This document shows positions 34,792 to 44,662 of a stretch of 64,000 bases of DNA, in pieces. The notes beneath the pieces are model-generated. The model had not been told where the DNA came from and did no database searches. It saw only the letters and a program-made list of their open reading frames with translations. Numbering within the stretch: the stretch's first letter is position 1; each line of letters begins with the position of its first letter. The position numbers and the translations under genes are program-made. The DNA comes from Lepidodermella squamata (taxonomy: Eukaryota > Gastrotricha): contig JBLDXI010000055.1 in assembly GCA_047495785.1 (NCBI GenBank), forward strand, positions 1,178,001-1,242,000, in the 5' to 3' direction.

Positions 34792-35505
34792 TTCAGCATA
34801 GGCTGCGTTTCATCTTTACTAATACCATCATTCCGAAAACATGCTGTATTAACGTAAAGTTTACAATTCAAGCTTAGGAATGGCGGAAATGTTTAGGGCG
34901 TTAACGTAAACTTCTATATAAGATATCGTTTTTGTAAAAAAAATCTCCACTGGTTTGTTTTCTATTCATTCAAGGATACGTAGCAACCGTGTGAATAGAT
35001 CGCTGATTCCTCAGTACGCGGACTTCTCTATTCAAATATTATTACTTTAACGACGCCTCAAAGGCAGCATATAATAACGTCGCCGTTCTGAGAGAAGTTG
35101 ATTTCATGAATAGTGTCGCACTTGCCGATAGTTCTGGTTCATGATGGAACCAATACTGAACATATCCAATACTGAGTAAATTTTATGTGTTAGGCATATC
35201 GTCCATGGACGCAGGTGTATATCCACAGTCCTAAGACAACAAATTTCAGGCAACAAATCTTTTGCGACAAAGTCTGAGAATTTTCGAGTTCAACACCTAG
35301 GCAGATTTGTAGCTAAACACAAGTGCTTGCTAGTTAATTTTTTATTACATTCACGTCATATGTAGTTACAAGCCGGCTAACACTTAGAACGTCGAGGCAT
35401 ATTTATAAACTTGGACATAAATTTTGACATGTGCGAGCGTTAGCAACTAATCAACCATACTGTACAAAACATTAGTAGCTGTTACAGGCGTCGACAAGGG
35501 CGTTT
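34792..35505. other. intergenic
   Basis: No gene seen. It lies upstream of the cadherin-like gene and downstream of the Cys-loop receptor, both on the minus strand. Confidence 0.6.
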
Positions 35506-37774
35506 CTACAGTTTCATACGGCTGAATGCTGGTAAAATGATGAACATGATGAATGGGGTTAGGATAATGCTAGCCAGGTAAAAAACCAAGGTGAAGCGAT
35601 CGACCACTTGCGCAACAAAAATCCAACGCCTGGAGACTTCTGACGGGGTCGCATCCGAAAGTGAGTTCGAATCGGACATTGGGAAAGATGAGTCGCAATT
35701 GGTCAGTGTTATGCTCGGCTGATCGTAGCCAGCAACTGCAAGACTCCTAGTCTGACTTATTTTCACATGAGGCGATTGTTCGGCAATATTCGCAAGAAAA
35801 GCCGTTGCTTCCTCCTGCGTCTGGTGCAAAACCTGTTTATTGGCCTCAGAGTTGTGGCGCTTTCTCGCCGAATCGAAAATATTCGAATGCTTTCGTATCA
35901 CTTTTTGTTTTTTGTTTTCTCGCAAGAGGCCGTCTCGTGAAAGGCGCACTAATATTACATCATCGACGCCGTCTTCAGAAATTCGCAACAAAGTGCCGAA
36001 GATTTTCGCAACTTTGTAAGTTATGGGCCAAACTGGCTACAAAGCGGAATGAAAGGTTTTTAGCACAATGAAGATTGCTCTGATTTTTTATATTTGGCAC
36101 CAACAATACCTTTTTCTTGTTCGACTTCGCGTACAAAACGTAGCAAATGCCTTCCAGCAGAATAGTCAGGCCTAAAAGATAAAATGTTTTCCGCAAGCTC
36201 AATATTAAAACGAGAAACAAACCGATAAGTGACATTTGCCAAACGATATAAATTGAAAGCAGAGCTAAAATACAGCCAACGTGGCTTATCAAAACCGATC
36301 ATATAGAAAATAGAGTTACGTGTGTTTTGCGAGCTCCGCGGCATGTCCCCTGAAACAATTTGTTAATCCTCGTTTTCACAGAGATTCATGCAACTTACCG
36401 ATAATCATCACTTGAAATACAGAGTACGACAAGAGGCAGGTAAAAGAGATGTGAAGCTTCACAACGTCATCTTCCTATAGGAAAGACGAAAGTCTCATAT
36501 TATCTGAGGCGTGCGCGAGCAACCTACTTCGAGAGAAAAGGTCACCAATTCTACTACTGAAATAACGAAACTTGGCAGTATAACGTTGAGGTTGTAGTAG
36601 GCAACCTTGCGCCGTAGAACCAAAATGAACTCGGCCTGGTAATTTGAATCAAATTGTTAAGTGAGAGGTGTATTAATTGCTACTCAGGCAAACCTGGTGA
36701 TATGTTCGGTTATCTACAAGAAATCAAAATAGATTGAAATTCATCATGGGAAAATCATGGTTACCCTCATATTGCTCTTCGTTGAGTCTGGCATCTCGGG
36801 CAATCAGGTCCCATTGTTCGTTTTCCTTATAACGCAGAAGTATAAATGGCTCCTCCCAGAATACGAAGTGCTGCACTTCGTACGAATTAGACCAAGATTC
36901 AAAGTGAAGAGAGCAATTATGCTCGTCGAATGGGAATAGCGATAAATCAAGAGAGCAGTATATAGCGAAATCGCCCCCTGGGCTGAACGAATTTCTGCCA
37001 TCACTGTCCATCCCAACTAAAAACCCCGGCATCGTTGTCATTCCGAACATTTTATCGGCCCTGCACGATATTTCTATGAGCCAAGCCAAAAAGTCGGAAA
37101 AACTCACGAGTTGATTAGGGCTACGTCAGGAATCCAAATTTTTTCGGGCTCATTAGTCAATCGGCGGATGCTACAATATGGTGACGTCTCGTTCCAAATA
37201 GCGAACTCGTTATACCACTCCTGCAAGTAACTTGGTTCAAAAGCGTTTATAGAGCTAAAGTTATGTAATTTACCAGTTGCAAATAACCAGCCAGTCTGAT
37301 ATGGCCTTCCTTCTCTTTCTGCGTGAATAAAAATGGATAGAGAGCTGCAGTAAATTTTGAAAAAGCCAACCACAGAAATAATTCCTTGTAAAACCAAAGC
37401 GAACGCAACTTCGACAGATTGAGTTCCATTCTTAACAGGTCGATCCTTAGGATCATACTTGGCCTCCGCCATCGTCAAATTTATGTAAGCTCTGACGGAT
37501 GTATCCGTGACTAAATTATATATCAATGAAACTATTATAGACTTTAAAAGACAAAAGACTCACTGGTGTAGTTGGAAAGCGTGCAGTTGTCCGATGCATA
37601 CATTTCCATTTGATGATTTCGCACAGGAGCTGTTTTGCCTAGGTTCCGCGCGTTTATCAAAATGAAGCACATCGACAAGAATAGGTGAAACGACATGGAC
37701 TTGCCGATTTGGTTGCATGCCGCCATTGGAAATATGCTTTCCAACAGTAAGAATGTCAACAGCATAATCAGCAT
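35506..37774 (-). CDS. Cys-loop ligand-gated ion channel subunit, nicotinic-like
   Basis: Twelve exons: 37774-37564, 37510-37371, 37318-37274, 37220-37108, 37060-36765, 36713-36694, 36635-36528, 36474-36399, 36349-36320, 36264-36223, 36171-36110, 36036-35506; product 557 aa. The extracellular domain has the YDPKDRPV loop, LQGIISV, a WIPDVALIN segment and the Cys-loop C205-(13)-C219 around FPFD. M1 is YYNLNVILPSFVISVVEL, M2 KLHISFTCLLSYSVFQVMI, M3 PLLSIYIVWQMSLIGL, then a long basic loop and M4 near RRWIFVAQVVDRFTLVFY. The anion-channel PAR signature before M2 is absent, pointing to a cation channel. The vicinal Cys pair of acetylcholine-binding alpha subunits is not seen in loop C, so the agonist is unknown. 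Exon 6 is only 20 nt. Two N-terminal hydrophobic stretches make the start ambiguous (ATG 37774, or 37696). Confidence 0.87.
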
Positions 37775-38444
37775 TTATTAAGTTTCGGGAAATTATTCCA
37801 TGGGCAGTACTTCAGAGCGTCGGTTTATCCCGAAAGAGTTGCCCTTTGATTATCGAAAGAAAAAAGCATATAGCACTCAGAAATCGCCGTTACTCACTTC
37901 ACGAACGCTGAGACAAGCAAATATTTGTCGGAATAGACGGCATAAAAGAACGAAGTGACAACCGGCTTCTCTCAGGTATAAGAGCGAATAAGTCAGTGCC
38001 ACATAATTGACCTATCAATAGATCCGTTCAATACCTAAATGGCAATTTCGTATTATTTCGGTTCGCAAATGGTAATTTTGCGATTAAAGTAATAATATCC
38101 TTTCGCAAGCGAACCGATTTCGTCTGCACATCTGGTACTGATATGTAGCTGATACGACTAATTATTGTTTCAAGTGTTCAAATTTATCATATGTTTCATA
38201 TAGAAATTTCAATTATATGCTATCGTGACCGATAATGCTGCTCGCTCCGTCTGACAATGAAAGCCAGTTTCTTCAAGCTTTAGGCGCAACACACAGCTGT
38301 CGATCTACATATTTTCTGCCGTTGGTAGTTAGTTCAAAAGCACATAGTAGTTCTACGATTCAAAATCTTTTATTTTCTGTTAAAATTTGAATCAATATTC
38401 GAGATGCAAATGGAAGAACGTAAAAAAACGATGGTAATGTGGCA
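37775..38444. other. intergenic
   Basis: AT-rich gap between two minus-strand genes; nothing recognisable. Confidence 0.6.
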
Positions 38445-40115
38445 TCATATCGAAGCCGTGCCATTGCGCGCCATGCGAGAACGACGATCAGCCGCGTTTC
38501 GATACATATTTTGCGTCAGCCCCATAACAGCTATCAAAGAGCAAAAGCTTGTAGTAGCTAATAAAGCAAAGCTCCAAGTGAAGCATTTCAGGCCGGAGCA
38601 ATAAATCTCGCCAGGTTCCGTAATACCAGATTCGTAAATTGCACTGAAACTGAGGGAAAATGGAAAGCCTGTGATGAAAAAGGAAATGTAAATCAGGTGG
38701 AAGTGAAGCGTAATGTTTCACATACTTAAAGCGCCAGTGAGTATCATAGACCAGCCCCAGTTTGATCCCAAATATTTGCTTCCGAAGAGCTCGCCAATAA
38801 GAGCAGGTGTTTGACACCAAGTCGCTCCAAATGCAGCTCCAACACTGATGGTCGTCAGCAATAATACAACGAAGTTATCACCGTAAAATATCGATATGAA
38901 CAAAGTGATTGTTTGCATTGCATATGGCACTATGTAGACCACAGTCCTCGGCATTTTACCGCTCTCTGCAATCATGTCGGAAACTATTCCTGCAATGAAC
39001 TTGGTAACGGCTTGCAATGAGGTATTCAAAACAGTGAAAAGGAATGTGTACTCAGTCATATTGAACGATCGCAGGTAAGTCGTTATATTTGACTGAAAAG
39101 TTGTCTGCGTGCACCCACTTAATCCGAATTGAATCATTAAAAATATGAAGTTCCAACGCTTGATGACATGAGTGATTTTCATTTGCCGAAATGGGTATTC
39201 GCTAAATAAATTTGGCGGGTTCTCTTCAAAACTCCCATCAATTGCAGGTTGAGACCGCTCGATACTGCCCGATCGCCTGTTACGGCTACCCCCGGAATGT
39301 GATCGTTCATCATTTTCATACCTCAAGGCTAGCGAGTCATCTTCAAGCATCGGCGATGTTTCTGACGCATCGTCCCGAGACGGGCGAGAAACAGCGTTTT
39401 CCCAACTGAATACTCTGATTCGTCCATTCAGCCATATGCACATTAACGTTATGGCAGTGTATAATATAAACATCATGAAGAAAAATCCTGGCAAGTCCTG
39501 TTTACCCTCCTCGCCTTTGTTAGTGTAGCCATGAGTATAAGCTGAATTATATAGCACCGATAACAGCGTTGGTCCAACTGAGAGCGCAGCATCTAGTAAG
39601 CCGATAATTTTTCCGCGTTGATGAAATGGAAAATTGTCCACATTGGGCATAAGTGCAGCCATGTAAGTAAAAATGCATCCAAATCCAACAAAAAAGTAAG
39701 CGATGCAAACTACTGCAGGATTGGCTGCAAAAAAATACTTCCAAGTGCCAGTGCCCAGCCAGAGAAGCAAAAACGCGGCACCAGCAAGAACACCACCAAT
39801 GATAGCATCAGCTTGAGGACCCCAAGACTCGTAGAGCATGCCTGCTGGAAATGCAATCATGCTACCAATATTGCCAACAGTGTATACAAGATTAGACTGA
39901 GTTTCAGTTTGGTTTAAGATTGCTCGCATTGCATTTTGCCAAAACGAAAAATTTATGGTTGAGCCAGACGCTGCCATTCCGATGCAGCCGATAACCAAGG
40001 AGATCCACCGCAACGCATTTGGCCATCGTTTGCTAAATGCCGGAAGATCCGAAACCACGTAAAGCCACTTGGCTTTCGCACTGGAACAAGCAGATGTGGG
40101 AAATCGACAAAGCAT
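38445..40115 (-). CDS. nodulin-like / NFD4-type MFS transporter
   Basis: Two exons, 40115-38726 and 38668-38445; product 537 aa, first ATG used (the frame is open 5' only from a TTG). It is predicted to have 12 helices in two halves with a charged central loop (RPSRDDASETSP...). The N-half follows the nodulin-like pattern: RW...GCIGMAASGSTINFSFW, TVGNIGSMIAFPAG, then NFPFHQRGKIIGLLDAALS. The C-half ends with LIGELFGSKYLGSN, a Tyr-Glu loop and YCSGLKCF, as in NFD4-type carriers. The nodulin-like family is best known in plants, fungi and protists. Substrates are mostly unknown. SLC43 transporters have a similar layout and are the main alternative, but the paired ELFG and CxGxxCF motifs fit NFD4 better. 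It has one intron in 1.6 kb, unlike the exon-rich neighbours, and is divergent from the plant/fungal-type ADP/ATP carrier. Confidence 0.65.
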
Positions 40116-40933
40116 GCTGAAGCTTGATTTTCTATTCAAGCATAACCGATATCTTTGGAAAAATCATGTCCGAAATTCCTTGATTGGGTTAAATGCCTCC
40201 ACATTTACTATTTGTTCCTCAAATTGTAACAAAATGATAAGGAATAGAGTGATTATGAATATGTTCACAGTAAGATAAGAAAGACTTTCTTGCTGATAAT
40301 TGAAGAAAGGACACTAGACAATAGAAAACATGTCAAAGCCATCTGGTTCAATGGCTGACATAAGCCCCCAAAAAGACGCGTGAACACGGTGACGTCATTT
40401 TAATATTTATTGGGAATCATTAGCTCTCTTTATTTTTGAATTTTTAACATTTTTTGGTATTTCAATGTGTCATGACCAGGAGTTTTTTTTACCTCACAAA
40501 AAACCGCGGACCGCAGATGGCGCCGACCCTTTTTGTTGCAAGCTCAGTTATCAGCCTACGCCTGATTACTTCCTTTCTTTCATTCCGTTATTTCATCGCA
40601 TTTTATCTACCAACAGATACTCCTTAGTGGCCGCGATTTTTACTTTCCTGGCGACTAACTGACACTTAATTATGAACTTGAGTATATAGTATATTGAAAG
40701 TTAGCTGACCAGCTGCTAACTTGCAGTTTAGAGTCGACCACGTGAACCTTTGAAGCATTGATTCTATAGTTTGTTTGTAACTCTACGGGAGTACCGGAAT
40801 CTACCATGTCGGCCTTCCTTGGCCTTTATGCACTCTGCTAATCACCAATCTTAGCTTACACAAATTTCGTTGCAACAAATCAATTCTTGCTTTGTTTCAT
40901 TTAGAAGCCAGTTGAGAGCTTACCGGTAAAGCC
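40116..40933. other. divergent intergenic region, MFS transporter / ADP-ATP carrier
   Basis: Shared promoter space. It contains a CAGATGGCGCC at about 40516-40526 that shares the ATGGCGC core with the tandem repeat upstream of MICAL. An acceptor-like tract ending TTTAG (AG at 40903-40904) lies 29 nt before the carrier ATG. The open frame at 40465-40662 is not called. Confidence 0.5.
40886..40904 (+). promoter_or_regulatory. putative trans-splice acceptor or 5' UTR acceptor, ADP/ATP carrier
   Basis: CTTGCTTTGTTTCATTTAG, AG at 40903-40904, 29 nt before the ATG. Confidence 0.4.
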
Positions 40934-41866
40934 ATGGCCAAGGGTCAAAAAGATGTCAAGTCATTTCTCATTGACTTCATGATGGGTGGTGTATCCGCAG
41001 CAGTTGCGAAAACTGCTGCCGCTCCCATTGAGCGTGTCAAGCTGCTCATCCAAAATCAGGACGAAATGCTGAAAACTGGCCGTCTGGACAAGCCGTACAC
41101 AGGCATTGCCAATTGCTTTAGCCGTGTGATCAAGGAAGAAGGCGTTGGTCCGCTATGGCGCGGCAACATGGCCAACGTGATTCGTTATTTCCCGACCCAA
41201 GCTCTGAACTTCGCATTCAAGGATTACTTCAAAAAGATGTTTGGTTTCAACAAGGATAGAGATGGTTATGGCAAATGGTTTGTTGGTAACCTGGCTTCCG
41301 GTGGTGCTGCGGGTGCCGCGTCGCTGATTTTTGTCTACTCCCTTGACTACGCTCGAACGCGCTTAGCCAACGACAACAAAGCTGCCAAGAAGGGCGGCGA
41401 GCGTCAGTTTAACGGCTTGGTTGATGTCTACCGCAAGACCCTGGCTTCTGATGGCATTCAAGGTTTGTACCGCGGTTTCACCATCTCCTGCGTCGGCATC
41501 GTCGTCTACCGTGGTCTGTACTTCGGTATGTACGATTCTTTGAAGCCTGTTCTGCTCCAGGGTTCCCTTGGCGATAACTTCTTTGCCAGCTTTGGTTTGG
41601 GCTGGGGTGTCACCATTGGTGCCGGTCTGGCCTCTTATCCTATTGACACAATTCGACGTCGCATGATGATGACTTCCGGTGAAGCTGTAAAGTACAGGTC
41701 TTCTATGCATTGTGGTGTTGAAATCATGAAGAAGGAAGGTGTCAAGTCTCTGTTCAAGGGAGCCGGTGCCAACATTCTTCGTGCTATTGCTGGCGCTGGT
41801 GTCCTTGCTAGCTACGATCAATTGCAATTGATCTTCCTGGGCAAGAAGTACGGCGGTGGCGAATAA
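40934..41866 (+). CDS. mitochondrial ADP/ATP carrier of plant/fungal type, intronless
   Basis: Single uninterrupted exon, 310 aa, in good start context (GCCATGGCC). There are three mitochondrial-carrier repeats: PIERVK, SLDYAR (Ser136 where animal carriers have Pro) and PIDTIR. The ADP/ATP-carrier signature RRRMMM is at 241-246. The protein exchanges cytosolic ADP for matrix ATP across the inner membrane. Subfamily markers are clearly those of plant and fungal carriers: [10 protein letters not shown] near the first matrix loop, [20 protein letters not shown], a TSGEAVKY loop after [23 protein letters not shown], and a C-terminal LGKKYGGG tail. Animal carriers have QVQ, YPLDFAR, QSGRK and a shorter C-terminus at these places. 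The lack of introns in an intron-rich neighbourhood is consistent with horizontal transfer or retroposition. All transport residues look intact. Flanking animal genes argue against contamination. Confidence 0.93.
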   Translation: MAKGQKDVKSFLIDFMMGGVSAAVAKTAAAPIERVKLLIQNQDEMLKTGRLDKPYTGIANCFSRVIKEEGVGPLWRGNMANVIRYFPTQALNFAFKDYFKKMFGFNKDRDGYGKWFVGNLASGGAAGAASLIFVYSLDYARTRLANDNKAAKKGGERQFNGLVDVYRKTLASDGIQGLYRGFTISCVGIVVYRGLYFGMYDSLKPVLLQGSLGDNFFASFGLGWGVTIGAGLASYPIDTIRRRMMMTSGEAVKYRSSMHCGVEIMKKEGVKSLFKGAGANILRAIAGAGVLASYDQLQLIFLGKKYGGGE

Positions 41867-42496
41867 GACGCCAGAAAACGAGCAACCTGACGATAAACTT
41901 GTTGTCGTTTGATATAAAATAGCTTGACGTTCACTAGTTTTATCGAATCCTTAGTGTATTTATAATTTTCTCATTGTCATTGTGTCTGATCACATAAATG
42001 TCGGTGAATGCTCTGAGAACTTGCCCTGTGATGCCTCGCCGATGATTTACCCTAACCGCGTACGCTGGTAGATATTCATCAGTGCAGACCTTTGTAACTG
42101 ATATAGTTATATTTTTGGCTGCGAAGATGAAAATCTATGAGGGAACAAGTATCTTATGAATCGAATGAATTTTCTTTTCTGTTGTGCATCCCATGTCGCG
42201 TTTCTCCGTCATCTTGTGTTTACCTGAAAGCCATATCTTCAAAGCAAACCTCTGAGGACTGATTGTAGTCTCTGCTATGTAAGGTTGTTGATCAATGAAG
42301 CTGCCGCCGCAAGGCCCAGTCGAATCGCCTCGGAAATTAATTTAAATCAATATAATTTTAGCTTCAACTTGAGTTAATAAAATAGATTGAGTGAAAAGGT
42401 GATTTCTTTTGTATTTCCCATATATTTAAATAGGTCTCAATTTCATAATCATACATCGTTCATCCGGTGGCAACCGTATATCGCAGCGGAAAAAGA
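41867..42496. other. ADP/ATP carrier 3' UTR and intergenic region
   Basis: An AATAAA lies at 42376-42381, about 510 nt after the carrier stop. No gene seen. Confidence 0.5.
42376..42381 (+). terminator. AATAAA poly(A) signal, ADP/ATP carrier (tentative)
   Basis: First clear canonical hexamer noted downstream of the carrier stop, 115 nt before the IK start. Confidence 0.35.
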
Positions 42497-44512
42497 ATGG
42501 GCGGTGTGTTTCATTAATAATTCGACTCTAACAACTACATCACTTATTCTATTGATCAGATCTGAACGACTCGTTTTCAAACCCGCTAGCTCCACCGGGG
42601 CATATGTCAGCGCAAGAGGCCAAAAATAATTTGACCAATGAAGATTTTCGTAAATTAGTAATGACGGTCGGCAGGGATCCACGTGCTGCTAGCAGTGTCG
42701 TTGCGGCCGTAGCATCAAAAGAAAAGTAATGGCATTTCAGGCCTGTCTACCAATTCAGTTTTATTTCTTTATTTTTAAAGGCGGCCGGTTGTTGATGCTG
42801 AGAAAAAGAAAAAGAAAAAACAGTACGTGGTTGACCGTTATCGTTTTTTATGTTCTCTGCATTTTTTTTGCTTTTCAGGCAATATCTGAAGTTTAAGAAG
42901 GACAAGGAAGATCGTGAAAAGGAGCTTATCAGCAAATATCGCGATCGTGCCCGTGAGCGGCGTGACGGTGTAAACCAAGACTACGAAGACGATGTCAATC
43001 AGGATTACCTGCAAGCTACCGCGGACTACAAGGCCGTGGCCCCCGATGCTAAAAAGTAAATGCACTGTTTTATTGACCGTGTATGAAATTTGTGCGTTCT
43101 CTTAGACAGGAGGAGCTGAAAGAGCGACGGCGAAAGGCCATTGACGAGTCCAAGTACCTTGGTGGTGATATGCAGCATACTCACTTGGTCAAAGGTCTCG
43201 ATTTCGCCCTGCTGGACAAAGTGCGTCAGGAGATTACGGTGAAAAAACGCCAGGACGAAGCAGAGGCGGAGCAACTACGTCAGCAACAGTAATGAAAACG
43301 AGTTGTATCACGTAAACAATGCATTGACACGTATGAAATACAGGAAAAAACAAGATGAAGAAATTAACGCCATCAACAACGTGATCGCTCGAAATATCAT
43401 GCGTGTCGTTTTTGGCAGTGGCAATATCGCTGCTGAGCGGAAAGCCGCAATTCGCGAGCATTTCGCAAAGCAGCGGATGGCCTATGTTGTTGAGCTTGAC
43501 GAAGATCCTAATGCTGAAACTGACATTCCAACGACAATTATGCGCTCAGTTGCTGAAACTGGGTCATCGTCAACTTCGGCCGCGAACGGTGGGCCAACCT
43601 CTAGTGAGGCGGTAGTCGAAAAATTGACGGAAATTCTCGCGTATCTAAGATCGGGAAAAGGTCGTAAAGTTGTCCGCAAAGACAACCTTCCCACTTCTTC
43701 GTCGGCACAACCGCCGGCTGCTCAAAAAAGTGGCACGTCTGCGCCACCCACCAAACCGGCTGCTAAATTTGCGTCCGGCAACGCGGACAAGTTAGTAAAA
43801 TTGAACTGGGTTTTCTATAATTTTATTTGTGGGAACAAATTTCAGAATCTATGATGACGTTGGAGATTATGTTCCAACTACCACGAAGGCGTCATCTTCG
43901 AAGAAGGACGATTCCTCTAAGCGGCAGTATTTTAGCAAACCATCTGATTCGAAAGAAAAAGACGAGAAACAACCTCAGTCTATCAGTGAAATTATGAAGG
44001 GCTTCCAAACAGAAGCCGTTGCTTTTGACGCTGACGGTAATCCGGCTGAACCTCTAGCCGGGCAGAATATCGCAGCTGGTGCTCGGATTATGAAAAAACT
44101 TGAGCAAAAACTGACCGTCGACAGTTACGCCGAGTGTTATCCTGGTATGATGGAGTCAATGGACGCCCTTGCCGATTCCGACGAAGAAGCTGATTTGTCT
44201 AAAATGGACATGGGTACGAACAAGAAGGGTCCCTTGAATAGATGGGACTTTGAAACCGCTGAAGAGTTTGAAAAGTACAAATCAACTCAGGAAGCTATGC
44301 CCCGTGCCGCCTTCCAATATGGAGTAAAAACGAACGATGGTCGTAAAACTCGCCGGGAAGGCAAAAAAGAGGACAAAGGAGCTGTTGATCGCGAATGGAA
44401 GAAAATTCAGCAGATCTGGGAGCGCAAACGCGAAAGTACCGGTGGCGGGAAGAGCCGCGATGATGACGATGCTGGGGGCGATGATGATGGCGGAAAGCGT
44501 CCCAGGCATTGA
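42497..44512 (+). CDS. IK: RED/IK spliceosomal factor
   Basis: Seven exons: 42497-42503 (7 nt), 42560-42725, 42781-42822, 42879-43055, 43106-43288, 43344-43790, 43846-44512; product 562 aa (human 557). N-terminal FSNPLAPPGH and LTNEDFRKL, a Lys-rich stretch, then YRDRARERRDGVN, ESKYLGGDMQHTHLVKGLDF, MAYVVELDED, DIPTTIMRS, VGDYVPTTTK, SYAECYPGMM, KMDMGTNKKGPLNRWDF and AFQYGVKTNDGRKTRR are all RED hallmarks in order. RED works with SMU1 in the spliceosomal B complex and promotes splicing of short introns, which is notable in a genome whose introns are ~55 nt. The 7-nt first coding exon (ATGGGCG) is inferred because exon 2 starts in phase 1 with FSNPLAP already in frame and an upstream in-frame stop. 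LEO1 follows 150 nt downstream. Confidence 0.95.
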
Positions 44513-44603
44513 ACGTTACCTTGCAACAGCTGAGCTGTTATGATAATTATTCGTGGTTTTTTTTACATTCTTCGATCCTATTAGTCATTGTGGTTTTTCT
44601 TGC

Positions 44604-44644
44604 ATTAAAATGCTCGATTTTTCATTGCTATTCTGTTTTGCTAG
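44604..44644 (+). promoter_or_regulatory. putative operon junction between IK and LEO1
   Basis: Within the 150-nt gap an ATTAAA (44604-44609) is followed by a pyrimidine tract, TTGCTATTCTGTTTTGCTAG, ending in AG at 44643-44644. That AG is 18 nt before the LEO1 ATG. This is the layout expected for cleavage of the upstream mRNA and trans-splicing of the downstream one. Confidence 0.5.
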
Positions 44645-44662
44645 TTTTTATTATAAAAAAAT

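Noticed and set aside
36265-36319. Continuous reading of exons 9 and 10 of the Cys-loop gene through NSIFYMIGFDKP
   Set aside because: Leads out of the M3 frame; removing the 55-nt GT-AG intron restores PLLSIYIVWQM, a proper M3.
41363-41827. 154-codon minus-strand frame opposite the ADP/ATP carrier
   Set aside because: Shadow of a highly codon-biased coding strand; no similarity and no start context.
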